A stretch of DNA of 64,000 nucleotides, from positions 558,001 to 622,000 of the forward strand of contig NZ_JAXLPB010000002.1 of assembly GCF_034321785.1 (NCBI RefSeq), given 5' to 3'. The position numbers were made by a program, and so were the translations under genes. The notes beneath the pieces were generated by a model. The model saw nothing but the letters and a program-made list of their open reading frames with translations. It did not search any database and had not been told where the DNA came from. Of this stretch, positions 17,454 to 27,400 are shown piece after piece (the stretch's first letter is position 1; every line of letters starts with the position of its first letter). This DNA comes from Fulvimarina uroteuthidis (GTDB lineage: Bacteria; Pseudomonadota; Alphaproteobacteria; Rhizobiales; Rhizobiaceae).

Positions 17454-18172
17454 GCGACACGCCGATACGCGAAAGCCAGGGCCAGGGCCCGGACGATGCC
17501 GCCCCCCATATTCTGATCGTCGACGACGACCGGCGCATCCGCTCGCTCCTGTCGCGGTTCCTCAGCGAGAAGCGGTTCCGCGTCTCCACCGCGCAGGATG
17601 CCGGGGAGGCGCGCCGCATCCTGTCCGGTCTCGATTTCGATGTTCTGATCGTCGACGTGATGATGCCGGGCGAGAACGGGATCGATCTCGTGCGCTCCCT
17701 GCGCGAGACCCGCGACTGTCCGATCCTGATGCTGACGGCGCGCGCGGAGATCGATTCCCGCATCGAGGGCCTCGAAGCCGGCGTCGACGACTATCTGGCC
17801 AAGCCGTTCGATCCGCGCGAACTCCTCCTGCGGTTGAACAATATCCTGAAGCGCGGCACGAACCCCGCGCCGGCGCCGATCGAAACGGTCTGTTTCGGTC
17901 CGTTCGCCTTCAACCTGCCGAGGCGCGAACTGAAGCGCGGCGGCGAACTGATCCGCCTGACCGACCGCGAGCAGGACATCATGGCGCAATTTGCCGCCAA
18001 GCCGGGCGAAACGGTGCAGAGGCTCGCCCTCGTCGGCGAGGACAATGAGATCGGCGAGCGCACGATCGACGTCCAGATCAACCGCTTGCGCCGCAAGATC
18101 GAGCCCGATCCCGGCAATCCCCTCTGGCTTCAGACGGTTCGCGGTGTCGGCTACCGGCTCAACGTCGATTGA
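17450..18172 (+). CDS. petR: OmpR/PhoB-family response regulator, PetR-like
   Basis: 240 residues. Receiver domain at about 20-135: acidic pocket DDD, phospho-acceptor Asp in VLIVDVMMPGENG (about residue 66), Thr in MLTARAE and Lys in LAKPFDPREL. Winged-helix DNA-binding domain at about 145-238 (RLTDREQDIM, then ERTIDVQINRLRRKIE and VRGVGYRL). It overlaps petP by 4 bp and is followed 14 bp later by a histidine kinase, so the three form one operon and the kinase is the likely partner. Confidence 0.92.
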   Translation: MSDTPIRESQGQGPDDAAPHILIVDDDRRIRSLLSRFLSEKRFRVSTAQDAGEARRILSGLDFDVLIVDVMMPGENGIDLVRSLRETRDCPILMLTARAEIDSRIEGLEAGVDDYLAKPFDPRELLLRLNNILKRGTNPAPAPIETVCFGPFAFNLPRRELKRGGELIRLTDREQDIMAQFAAKPGETVQRLALVGEDNEIGERTIDVQINRLRRKIEPDPGNPLWLQTVRGVGYRLNVD

Positions 18173-18186
18173 GGAGGGGCGCGCGC

Positions 18187-19683
18187 GTGACCCTCATCGA
18201 GCGCCTGAAGGATACGGGACGCAAGTCCCGGCACGGATCGATGCAGGCGCTCGGCCTCGCACGGGACTGGGTCGGGCGCTGGCCCGATGTCTGGGGATGG
18301 CGCTGGCTCGGTCGCCTGCCCCGGCCCTCGCGTCTCGACATCTGGCGCGGCCCCCTGCGGCCGATCCCCCGTTTCTTCGGACGCTACGTCCCGAAGAGCC
18401 TTTACGCCCGCTCGCTGATCATCATCATCGCGCCGATGGTGATCCTGCAATGCGTCGTGACGATCGTCTTCATGGAGCGTCACTGGGCCCTCGTCACCCG
18501 GCGCCTGTCGGAGGCGGTGGTGCGCGACGTCGCGGCCCTCGTGGCCATGGTGGAGACGATCCCGGGCCCGGAGGGGGACGCGATCGCGATCCAGATCGCG
18601 CGCCGGGATCTCGATCTCAACGCCGCCGTCCTGCCGCTGGAGCCGCTGCCGCCGCCGGCGCCCAAGCCCTTCTTCAACATTCTGGACAGCATTCTCAGCA
18701 ACGAGCTCCGCACCCGGATCGGGCGACCGTTCTGGATCGACACGGTCGGCGATTCGCGGATCGTGGAAATCCGCATCCAGCTCGAGGGCAGTGTCCTGCG
18801 GATCTTCGCCCCGCGAAACTCGGCCTATGCCTCGAACACGCATATCTTCATCGTGTGGATGGTGATCACTTCGCTGGTTCTGCTTCTCATCGCGATCCTG
18901 TTTCTGCGCAACCAGATCCGGCCGATCCAGAACCTTGCGGCGGCCGCCGAGGGCTTCGGGCGCGGCAAGCCGATGCCGCCGGACTTTCGCCCGCGCGGCG
19001 CCTCTGAGGTGCGGCGCGCCTCGATCGCCTTCATCCAGATGCGCGACCGGATCGAACGCCAGCTCGAACAGCGCACCCAGATGCTGAACGGCGTCAGCCA
19101 CGATCTGCGCACCATTCTCACGCGGTTTCGCCTGCAGCTCCAGTTTCTGGGCGAAAGCGAGGACATCGAGGAGCTGAACGCCGATATCGCCGAGATGCAG
19201 CGGATGCTGGAGGGCTACCTCGCCTTCGCGCGGGACGAGGCCGGCGAAGACGTGGCGGAGGTCGATATCGAGGATGTCCTTGCCCGCTTCCGGAGCGAAG
19301 CCAAGCTGAAGGGCAAGAAGCTGAGCGTGCGCGTGGCCGGCGATCCCCGCCTGACAGTGCGGCCGGACGCCTTCCAGCGCATGGTGACCAACATTGTCGG
19401 CAATGCGATCCGCTACGCCGACCGGATCGTGGTCGAAGCCAACCATGAGGGCCGCTGGCTGACCCTCGAGGTCGAGGATGACGGCCCCGGCATTCCGCCG
19501 GACATGCGCGAGGAGGTCTTCAAGCCGTTCGTGCGGCTGGACGATGCCCGCAATATCGATGCGGGCGGCACGGGGCTCGGCCTTGCGATCGCGCGCGACA
19601 TCGCGCGCGCCCATGGCGGCGACATTCTCCTGTCGAGCAGCGATCTGGGCGGCCTGCGCGCCCTCATTCGCCTGCCGGCCTGA
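18187..19683 (+). CDS. Membrane histidine kinase of the PetR-like regulator
   Basis: 498 residues from GTG 18187, which has GAGGAGGGG just upstream. Membrane segments at about 76-95 and 220-240 enclose a ~120-residue periplasmic sensor. Then come HAMP (about 240-290), HisKA with phospho-His305 in VSHDLRT, and HATPase_c with N box NIVGNAIRYA, DDGPGIP and GTGLGLAIARDIARAHGG. It phosphorylates the upstream response regulator. The N-terminal 70 residues are a basic, Trp-rich cytosolic extension not typical of EnvZ-like kinases. The signal is unknown. Confidence 0.92.
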   Translation: MTLIERLKDTGRKSRHGSMQALGLARDWVGRWPDVWGWRWLGRLPRPSRLDIWRGPLRPIPRFFGRYVPKSLYARSLIIIIAPMVILQCVVTIVFMERHWALVTRRLSEAVVRDVAALVAMVETIPGPEGDAIAIQIARRDLDLNAAVLPLEPLPPPAPKPFFNILDSILSNELRTRIGRPFWIDTVGDSRIVEIRIQLEGSVLRIFAPRNSAYASNTHIFIVWMVITSLVLLLIAILFLRNQIRPIQNLAAAAEGFGRGKPMPPDFRPRGASEVRRASIAFIQMRDRIERQLEQRTQMLNGVSHDLRTILTRFRLQLQFLGESEDIEELNADIAEMQRMLEGYLAFARDEAGEDVAEVDIEDVLARFRSEAKLKGKKLSVRVAGDPRLTVRPDAFQRMVTNIVGNAIRYADRIVVEANHEGRWLTLEVEDDGPGIPPDMREEVFKPFVRLDDARNIDAGGTGLGLAIARDIARAHGGDILLSSSDLGGLRALIRLPA

Positions 19684-19804
19684 GATCGGCCCCGTTCAAG
19701 ACGAGAGCCGTGAGCGGCAAGCCGCTTCGACGCCTCGCCGGAGCGCCTGTATCGACGCCGCCGCCGCGGGCAAAGCCGCCGCGGGGCCGACACCAGACGC
19801 GGCG

Positions 19805-20344
19805 TCAGTAGTCGATCACGCCTTCGAGGGCGTAGTGCTTCACCGACTTGCGGTTCTCGATCAGGGTCTCGATGCTCGGCTCGCCCTTCAAAGCCCGGCC
19901 GATGGCCAGCTTCGTCGCCTCGTAATTGGTGCGGTAGAGATCGGCCTTGTCGAGATTGTCGTCCTCGGCGCAACGCGGATCGAGCCAGATGGTGACGATC
20001 ATGCAGATATCGTCGACGATCTCCTTCGGGATGATCCCCTCGATCACGCAATCGACGATGGCGTCGCCGGTCGCGGCCTGAACGACGCCGCCCAAGAGCT
20101 CCACATAGGCCTCCGTATGGATCGTCGCCTTGGTGGTCATCATGGTGGCCGGACGCACCATCTGGTTGAGGTCGCGGACCACGAACATGCGCGTGTGACC
20201 GACGGTCTGTCCCAGCATGCCGGCAAAGGCGTGGCCGACGGGGCCCGACAGGGAGCCGATGACGATCTCGGGCATGGCGTCGGTCACCTGGCCCTCGGCC
20301 GCCAGAACCGTCGCTTCGCCGGTGCGCATGATGATATCGGTCAT
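19805..20344 (-). CDS. Formaldehyde-activating enzyme (Fae) homologue
   Basis: 179 residues from ATG 20344 (AGGAG upstream). The Fae fold is clear in the C-terminal half: VIEGIIPKEIVDDICMIV, then YRTNYEATKLAIGRALKGEPSIETLIENR, close to Fae's NYEATKLSIQRAVNGEP. Canonical Fae condenses formaldehyde with tetrahydromethanopterin. Aligning by eye with the Methylorubrum enzyme, the catalytic His of VAHIDLIIG is replaced (here DAMPEIVIG), so formaldehyde condensation may be lost or altered. No other methanopterin gene is in the window. Best called a Fae-like paralogue. Confidence 0.82.
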   Translation of the reverse strand: MTDIIMRTGEATVLAAEGQVTDAMPEIVIGSLSGPVGHAFAGMLGQTVGHTRMFVVRDLNQMVRPATMMTTKATIHTEAYVELLGGVVQAATGDAIVDCVIEGIIPKEIVDDICMIVTIWLDPRCAEDDNLDKADLYRTNYEATKLAIGRALKGEPSIETLIENRKSVKHYALEGVIDY

Positions 20345-20460
20345 GGGAGGTCTCCTGAAGAATGGGTCGCGATGGACTGTTTGCAGGCGCCGAACCCCGC
20401 CGGCGCTGGTCGCCCGGCTGCGGGTGGCGCCCGCGACGTCGCAAGCCATACACTGCCGGG

Positions 20461-20485
20461 CGCGAAAGTGGCATCCGGTTTTTCG
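20461..20485 (-). repeat. Dispersed intergenic repeat, copy A
   Basis: On the minus strand it reads CGAAAAACCGGATGCC, then ACTTTCGCG and, further on, a CCCGGC segment. It matches copy B at 23856-23890 over about 35 bases with small gaps. Lies in the 278-bp gap between the Fae-like gene and the MBL gene. Confidence 0.5.
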
Positions 20486-20622
20486 TCGATTCGCCACGAA
20501 ACCGTCTCGCCCGGCAGCGTGCGGTGCAGGCCGACCCCGATCATGCGACCGGCGATCGGCCCGGCGGCTTTACGATGGCGCCCGTGCCAGGCTTCGCTTC
20601 CGCTTCCGGCCTGCTGCTGTCG

Positions 20623-21657
20623 TCAGTGAGCTGCGCCGCTCAGATCGAGAACGCCGCCCGGCTCCGGCGCGACGAAGCGGTCCGGATCGATCCCGCGTGC
20701 CGCAAGCGTTTCGGCCAGACGGGCAGGCGGTTCGTGGCGGGGCTCGTCGGTGAGCTGGAACGTGCCCCAATGGATCGCGAGGGCGTGCCTCGCGCCGATC
20801 GCCTCGAAGACGTCGACGGCTTCTTCCGGGTTCATGTGCTGGGACTGCATGAACCAGCGCGGCGCGTAGGCGCCGATCGGAATGAGGGCGAGATCGGGCT
20901 CGCCGTGCCGTTCGGCGATCTGCCGGAAGATCCCGCCGTCGCCATAGCCGGAATCGCCGACGAAATAGACCTTAGCCCGCGGCGTCTTCAGCACGAAGCC
21001 GCACCATAGCGCCATGCGGCGGTCGCGCACCCCGCGCGACGACCAATGATGGGCCGGCGTCAAAGCGACGCTCGCGTCCTTGTCGATGGACACCACGTCA
21101 CCCCAGTCGCCGGCCGTCACGTCGAGACCCGGGATCGCCTCGCGCAGGAAGCGATCGTTGCCCAGAGCGGTGACGACGCGCGGGCGAAAGCGTTCGTCGA
21201 GCGCCTTCAGCGTCGCGACATCGCAATGGTCGTAGTGATTGTGGGACAGGAGGACGAGATCGATCTGGGGCAGGTCCGCAAAGCGGATGCCGGGGGCCGC
21301 GACCCGCCTTGGCCCGGCGAACGAGACCGGGCTGACCCGTTGCGAATAGACCGGATCGGTGAGGATGTTGAGGTTCCCCACCTGCAGCAGGACGCTCGCA
21401 TGACCGATCATGGTGGCCCGGCAGCCGCCCACCCGTGCCTCGGGCCGGATCGGCTCGACGGGAACCGCCTTCGGCCAGGGCGCGGTCTTCTCCCTCAGCT
21501 TCCAGCGCAAAAGATCGCCGACCGACTTGTCGGTGGACAAAGCGCCGGGACTGAAGAACCGCGTTCCGTCGAAATGATCGGTCTTCGGTCCGGCATAATA
21601 GGGGTTTTTCAAGGGATGGGCCTTCTGGAAACGGGGCCGGCGGCGCCGATACGCCAT
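20623..21657 (-). CDS. MBL-fold metallo-hydrolase (UlaG / NAPE-PLD-like)
   Basis: 344 residues from ATG 21657; a GTG at 21660 would add one. Metallo-beta-lactamase fold with ATMIGHASVLLQ, the metal motif LLSHNHYDHCD (HxHxDH, about residue 145), VYFVGDSGYGDG and a late HWGTFQLTDEP. This pattern, with GHASVL and the HWGTF end, fits the N-acyl-phosphatidylethanolamine phospholipase D / UlaG-like group, so a phospholipid or lactone substrate is possible but unproven. It is on the minus strand and followed by the Fae-like gene 278 bp away. Confidence 0.87.
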   Translation of the reverse strand: MAYRRRRPRFQKAHPLKNPYYAGPKTDHFDGTRFFSPGALSTDKSVGDLLRWKLREKTAPWPKAVPVEPIRPEARVGGCRATMIGHASVLLQVGNLNILTDPVYSQRVSPVSFAGPRRVAAPGIRFADLPQIDLVLLSHNHYDHCDVATLKALDERFRPRVVTALGNDRFLREAIPGLDVTAGDWGDVVSIDKDASVALTPAHHWSSRGVRDRRMALWCGFVLKTPRAKVYFVGDSGYGDGGIFRQIAERHGEPDLALIPIGAYAPRWFMQSQHMNPEEAVDVFEAIGARHALAIHWGTFQLTDEPRHEPPARLAETLAARGIDPDRFVAPEPGGVLDLSGAAH

Positions 21658-21807
21658 CACAACGCCCGGCCGCCCATCTCGTTGCGCCGGCAGGAGACGC
21701 GAAGCATCGCGCCGCGCGTTCGGACGCTGGATCGGCTCACATGCCGCGTGCGCTCGACCCGACCGGAGGGCACCCGGCCTTCGCGGCCGGACGCCGCGTG
21801 CGATCGT

Positions 21808-22344
21808 TCATTCGGCGCGCTTACGGGCGTAGGCGAACATGTAGGGCACATAGTCGGCCTTGCCGAGACCGACGCCGTGCCGACGCAGGATCGCATAGGC
21901 CGTGACGATGTGAAAATAGAACTGGGCGAGGGCCCAGTCGCGCACGAAGTCCTCACCCGTCATGTCGAAGATCAGGTCGCCGGGAAGCACGATCTCGACG
22001 GGCCGTGTCTCGGCACCGTCCCAAAGCGTGGGGTCGGCGCTCTTAAGGGTTCGAACCGTCTCGGCGATCAGGGCCCTCGCCGCCGCGATCGTTTCGATCC
22101 CGGCGACCGTGTCGATGGCGCGGACCGCGGCCCCGGTCAGGCGATCCATGCATTCGAGGCTCTGGAAGCAGGCGAACCGGACCTGTGTCGCCAGCGGGAA
22201 CATGTCGGGCGCAAGCCGCGCTGTCAGCATGTCCGAGGACGCCTCGCCCCTGTCGTTCGCGAAGGCTTCGGCCTTCGCCAGCTGGCCGCCAAGGGCCTCG
22301 AGCATGTGGATATGGGTGGGAACGGTCCAGCGATGGAGGGACAT
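21808..22344 (-). CDS. DUF1993 family protein
   Basis: 178 residues from ATG 22344, the first Met that gives the usual family length; longer openings start with Arg/Pro-rich junk. Typical N-terminus (a short lead then HMLEALGGQLAKAEAFA), DMFPLATQVRFACFQSLECMDRL in the first half and FYFHIVTAYAILRRHGVGLGKADYV near the end. DUF1993 proteins are predicted four-helix DinB-like bundles; no activity is known. It is 147 bp upstream of the MBL gene on the same strand. Confidence 0.88.
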   Translation of the reverse strand: MSLHRWTVPTHIHMLEALGGQLAKAEAFANDRGEASSDMLTARLAPDMFPLATQVRFACFQSLECMDRLTGAAVRAIDTVAGIETIAAARALIAETVRTLKSADPTLWDGAETRPVEIVLPGDLIFDMTGEDFVRDWALAQFYFHIVTAYAILRRHGVGLGKADYVPYMFAYARKRAE

Positions 22345-22663
22345 GCGAAACGCCTTTCGTGCGAAGAAGTCGGTCGGTGTCGTCGTTCGGCCGGTGTCGC
22401 GGGATGCGGCTTGCGGCCGCGTCGCATTCCGGCCGAGGCCGATCGTCAGGGTGTACCGCCCCTTTTGTGACGATCGCGTGACCTTTCCGCGGCGAGCCGC
22501 GGGAAAACCGGATGATACCAGCGGTCCCGACAAGGGACCGGGGGTATCCCGCGCCGACTGGCGCGGCGGCGGCTGATGCCGCCGTCTCGCCCGGACCTTC
22601 GACTTATCGACGGTCAGGGCCCTTGCTAGGATCTTTCGTCTCCGGGTGCGCCGCGCACGCGTA

Positions 22664-23503
22664 TCACCCGCGCACGACGTCGCCGCTGCGCCGTTCCAGA
22701 ATGTCGACCGCGTCTCCCACGTCGAGCCGGCCCTCGCCCCGGGGCACCGCGTTCCAGCCGAACAGCATGCCGGGAACCGACCGATCGGCGGACATACGGA
22801 TTTCGCGCAGGATCTTGAGCGGCTGCTCTCCCGAAACGACACCGTCGAGTTGGTCGACGGTGGTCATCGTGCAGCGTGCGCATGGCTTCACGAGATCGAG
22901 CACGACGCCACCGATCTGGATCGTGCGCCATTCGTCCTCGCCCCAGGCGTCCGCATCCTCAATGACGATGTTGGGGCGGAAGCGGCTCATGGGAACCGGG
23001 TCGAAACCGGTTTGAACGAGCCGCGCATTCAGATCGCGCAGCGAGGCGTTCGTCGTGACGAGGAGCGGAAAGCCGTCCGCAAGGGTGACCGGGCTCTCCG
23101 GCGGTGCGAAGGTCTCGTCCGCCGTCCGTTCGATCCGGTCCTGATAGACGAGCCGCACCTCGCGCTTCAGCCAGCGCGACAGGGCGGCATGGGTCTCCTC
23201 GCCGGCAAGGGCGACGTCGAGACGATCCTTCCAGAGGCGCACCGTGATCCGCTCCCCGCCGTCCGGAAACGGCACGAAGCGCTCACCCTCGTCCGCAAGG
23301 ACGAGGATCAGCCCGTCCTCGGTCATCTCGGCCTCGAGCCTTGCGAGCGCCGGCATCTCGCGCTGGGTGATGAAGGTGCCGTCGGCATTCACCAGCATCC
23401 AGCGCCGATCGCCGGCAAGTCCCTCGCGGTTGATCTCGGCGGTCCTGAGGCCGATCGCCCGTCCGCTCTTGACCGGATGGATATGAAGAGCGCCAAGTTT
23501 CAC
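22664..23503 (-). CDS. MOSC domain protein (YcbX/mARC-like molybdenum protein)
   Basis: 279 residues from GTG 23503, which begins the conserved MOSC_N barrel (KLGALHIHPVKSGRAI, EGLAGDRRWMLVN). The MOSC domain occupies the C-terminal half, with RFRPNIVIED, then the molybdenum-cofactor Cys site KPCARCTMTTVD and PLKILREIR. Relatives such as E. coli YcbX reduce N-hydroxylated bases such as 6-hydroxylaminopurine. Nothing in the flanks names a partner; the 319-bp gap downstream to DUF1993 holds only a GC-rich hairpin near 22567-22582. Confidence 0.9.
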   Translation of the reverse strand: MKLGALHIHPVKSGRAIGLRTAEINREGLAGDRRWMLVNADGTFITQREMPALARLEAEMTEDGLILVLADEGERFVPFPDGGERITVRLWKDRLDVALAGEETHAALSRWLKREVRLVYQDRIERTADETFAPPESPVTLADGFPLLVTTNASLRDLNARLVQTGFDPVPMSRFRPNIVIEDADAWGEDEWRTIQIGGVVLDLVKPCARCTMTTVDQLDGVVSGEQPLKILREIRMSADRSVPGMLFGWNAVPRGEGRLDVGDAVDILERRSGDVVRG

Positions 23504-23953
23504 GGATGCAGTGTCCTTGCGATGGGGGCGGGCGAAGCGGTGGCAGGCGAAGCGGTGCCACCGGGTGGTTCGGGCGCGCCGGCTCGGCGGGCAGAGAACC
23601 CGAAGCGGCAGGGGGATGCAACCGGTGCTCCGCCTGCATGCCAAGGGTGCGCGTGCGCGGCGTCCGCATTCGGCTGGTCCCTGCGCTTTTCACGCCGATT
23701 TGCGACGCGAAGCGCGCAGCGCCATGCTAGTCTGCGTGCCGGACCCTGTCATCGGATCACTGTCGATCCGCAGACCGTTCGGCCCGTTTTCCAAGAGGGA
23801 CGATCGTGTCGGATCGCCCGATCCTGCCGGTCTTTCGATTTTCGCGCCGGGTGGCCGAAAAACCGGATGCCCATTTCTCACCCGGCGCTGTAACAATGTC
23901 GCGCGAACCGGCAGTCAGGCCGTTCGAAAAACTGCGACCGGAGGACGAACATC
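23504..23953. other. 450-bp intergenic region
   Basis: Between the MOSC gene (minus) and a small basic protein gene (plus). Short openings here look like shadows. It carries repeat copy B (23856-23890) and must hold the two divergent promoters. Confidence 0.4.
23856..23890 (+). repeat. Dispersed intergenic repeat, copy B
   Basis: CGAAAAACCGGATGCCCATT continues as a CACCCGGCGCTG segment. It matches copy A at 20461-20485 (opposite strand) and, more weakly, AAAACCGGATG at about 22505. All are outside genes. Such GAAAACCGG-type elements are familiar non-coding repeats in Hyphomicrobiales genomes. Confidence 0.5.
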
Positions 23954-24094
23954 ATGGCCAAAGGCCAAGTACGCGGCAACAAGGAAGTGCGCAAACCCAA
24001 GGCGGACAAGAAGGCTGCCAAACCGGCCGCCGTCGAAGTCGGTACACCGGCAAAGTTCGCCAAGTCACAGGACGAGACCAAGAAGAAGAAATAG
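23954..24094 (+). CDS. Small lysine-rich protein (46 aa)
   Basis: Starts ATG 23954 and ends TAG 24094. The start MAKGQVRGNKEVRKPKADKK and the end ETKKKK are strongly basic, with a short hydrophobic centre TPAKFAKS. I recognise the MAKGQ.R.NKE.RKPK start from small conserved proteins in many Proteobacteria, all of unknown function; nucleic-acid or ribosome binding is only a guess. A CCCGAA/TTCGGG hairpin (24102-24118) follows the stop. Confidence 0.75.
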   Translation: MAKGQVRGNKEVRKPKADKKAAKPAAVEVGTPAKFAKSQDETKKKK

Positions 24095-24434
24095 GCCCCG
24101 CGCCCGAAAGGTTCGGGCAGCGGTTTCGCTTGGGCGGCTGGTTTCGGCCCGTCCGGGCCAGTGCGCGTCGGCCATAGGCCTGGCGCGGCGACGAAAAGCC
24201 TTCCTTGAGGGGGCGTCGAAGCGCGTCCATGCCATCGACGGGGCCCGTCGATGGCCCGCCGTCGACTTCGATGTGCGTTTGCGTCGATGCGAGGGTCTCC
24301 GGCGCCCCCGTCCGCCGCTCTCGGGCAGGCGCGGTCCCGGACGGACGGCATCCGGCCCCGTCGGCCGGACACGCCGTCATTCCGCCGGAATCACGGGGCG
24401 ATCGCCTGCCGACCGGATATCGCCACCGCGTTCC
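24095..24434. other. 340-bp intergenic region with palindromes
   Basis: Holds a 7-bp-arm hairpin at 24102-24118 just after the small basic gene and a 23-nt near-perfect palindrome at 24232-24254. No gene supported. Lies between the small protein and the convergent glutamate dehydrogenase gene, so the palindromes may act as transcript ends though no T-run follows. Confidence 0.4.
24232..24254. repeat. 23-nt palindrome
   Basis: CCATCGACGGG and CCCGTCGATGG are perfect complements around one central G (11-bp arms). Lies in the gap between convergent genes. Confidence 0.5.
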
Positions 24435-27400
24435 TCATCCCGCCAGATCGGCGAGCAGGCCGGCCGCCACGGTGATGCGCGGAACGGAGGTTTCGCCGCT
24501 TCCCGTCAGCGTCCGGATCTGGCTGCCGATCCGCTTCGCGCCAGCGCCCTGCTCGCCGGCCCAGGCTTCGACCGGATCGTCCTCTCCGCCGAAGCGTTTC
24601 AGCGCCACCTCCGTAAGCTTTCGCCGGGCTTCCGCGATCTGGCTGCCCGCGCGGTCGAGGGCGAGGATCTCGTAATAGTCGCCGGCTTCCAGCGCGAACA
24701 TCGCCGATTCCAGGCGGCCGATCTCGAAGCGTTCGGTCATGCCGAAATAGGTCCGCATCACCGTACCCGCATCCGCCGATGTTTCACGTGAAACGAAGGC
24801 GATATCCGGCACCAGGGCGATCAGCGGCAGGAGCGCCAGATCATCGGCGAGATCCTGCGGCACACCGGCGTCCACCCATCGCCCGGCTTGCGCCTTCGTC
24901 TCCGTGCGCGACGCCTCGGAGGCGAGATCGAGGAGTCTTGGCCGCAACTGTTCCATCGCGTTCCGGCATTCCACCACGACCCCGGTGAGACCGTCGGCGA
25001 AGCCCTCGTTGCGCACGAACCAGCGTGTTGCCCGGCGCAGGAACTGGGCGACGGCCTCGTAGAGTTCGTTCTGCAGGGCACCATCGATCTTGGTGTCGAG
25101 CCGGTCGAGCCGGTCGAACAGGTCGGCGGCGGCGAGCCCGTCATAGGCGGCCACGAAGCCGCGTACGATCTCGGAGGGCGATGCGCCTGTCGCCTCCCGC
25201 ACCACCGTCAGGAAGGTCGCGCCGCAGCGATTGACCAGATCGTTGGCCAGAACCGTCGAGACGATCTCCCGCTTCAGGCGATGGTTCTCGATATCGCGGG
25301 CGAAATCGTGTCGCATCGGCTTGGGGAAATAATCGTGCAGCCGGTCTTCCAGATAGGGATCGTCCGGAAGCGGGCTGTCGACGAGCTGGTCGAACAGCGT
25401 CAGCTTGGCATAGGCGAGAAGCACCGCGATTTCCGGGCGGGTCAGTCCGGCGCCCGAGCCTTTCAGATCGGCCAGCGCGCTGTCGCCGGGCAGCACCTCC
25501 ACCGTCCGGTCGAGATCGCCGGTCTCCTCGAGCGCAGCCATGAAACGGGCCTGCAGCGGCAGGATCGCATCGCCCTTCCGCCTGTCGAGGGATATCGCCA
25601 GGGTCTGCTCGTAATTGTTGACGAGGACGAGCTTGCCCACCGCCTCGGTCATGGAGGCGAGCAAGGTGTTGCGCGCCTCGCGCGCAAGCCGCCCGTCCTC
25701 CATCGCCGACTTCAGCGCGATCTTGATGTTCACCTCGACGTCCGACGTGTTGACGCCGGCCGAATTGTCGATCGCGTCCGAATTGATCCGGCCGCCGGAC
25801 CGGGCGAACTCGATGCGGCCGCGCTGCGTGACCCCGAGATTGGCGCCCTCGCCCACCACCTTGGCACGGACATCCTTCGCGGCGATGCGGACAGCGTCGT
25901 TCGCCCGGTCGCCGACCTCGGAGTTCGATTCCGTCGAGGCGCGGATATAGGTGCCGATACCCCCGAACCAAAGAAGATCGGCCGGGCATTTCAGGATCGC
26001 GGTGATGATCTCGGAGGGCGTGCCGCTCTCCTTGGCAAGGCCGATCGCCTCGCGCGCCGCCTCGGGCAGGGTGATCCGCTTTTGCCTGCGCGAGAAGACG
26101 CCGCCGCCTTCCGAGATCTTCGACGGGTCATAGTCGGCCCAGGACGAGCGGGCCTTTTCGAACAGGCGCTTGCGCTCCTCGAAGCTGATCTGCGGATCGG
26201 GGTTCGGATCGATGAAGATGTCGCGATGATCGAAGGCCGCGATCAGCTTGGTCTGCCGCGACAGGAGCATGCCGTTTCCGAACACGTCGCCCGACATGTC
26301 GCCGCAGCCGGCCACGGTGAACGGCTCGGACTGGATGTCGTGGTTCATCTCGCGAAAATGGCGCTTCACCGCCTCCCAGGCACCGCGCGCGGTGATGCCC
26401 ATGGCCTTGTGGTCGTAGCCGACCGAGCCGCCGGAGGCGAAGGCATCGTCGAGCCAGAAGGATTCCGACTGGGCGATGGCGTTGGCCGTGTCGGAGAAGG
26501 TCGCCGTGCCCTTGTCGGCGGCGACCACGAAATAGGGATCGTCGCCGTCGAGCCGCTTCACCTGTTCCGGCGGCACGATATCGGTGCCGACGATGTTGTC
26601 GGTGATCGACAGGAGCGAGGCGATGAAGACCACATAGGCGGCCTTTCCGGCCGCGAACCAGGCGTCGCGATCGACGCCCGGGTCCGGCAGGCGCTTGGGG
26701 TAGAAGCCGCCCTTGGCGCCGACCGGCACGATGACGGCGTTCTTCACCTGCTGCGCCTTGACGAGGCCGAGCACCTCGGTGCGGTAGTCCTGCGCCCGGT
26801 CGGACCAGCGAAGCCCGCCGCGCGCCACCTTGCCGAAGCGCAGATGCACGCCCTCGACACGGGCATCGAAGACGAAGATCTCGCGGAACGGCACCGGCTG
26901 CGGCAGGCCTTCCACAGCCGCGCTGTCGAACTTGAAGGCGAGCGCCGGCGCGACCTTGCCGGGCTCGGCGTCGAGTTCGCTGCGCGTGCCGTCGACCGCG
27001 AAATAGTTGGTGCGCAAAGTGGCGAGGATCGCGGCGATGTAGTGGCGCAGGATCCGGTCGTCGTCGATCGAATCGACATCCTCCAGCCGGGCGATGAGGT
27101 CGCAGAAGAGCCCGGTCACGCCACGCGTCGCGGCCCGCTCGTAGAGCGCGGGATCGAGGCCCGGAACGCCCTCGGCGGCCGATTGCGCGTCGACCTCCTG
27201 TTCCCCACCCCCCGTCGCCGGATCGAGCGCCTTCTCGAACAGGTCGAACAGGGACCGGGCAAGGCTTGCACGGCGCGTCAGGGCCTGGGCCAGATAGCCC
27301 GGCGAATAGGGCAGACCGCCCTGGCGCAGATAGCGACCGTAGGCACGCAGCACGTTCGCCTCCCGGTGGCTGAGGCCGGCCTCCAGAACCAGCGCGTTGA

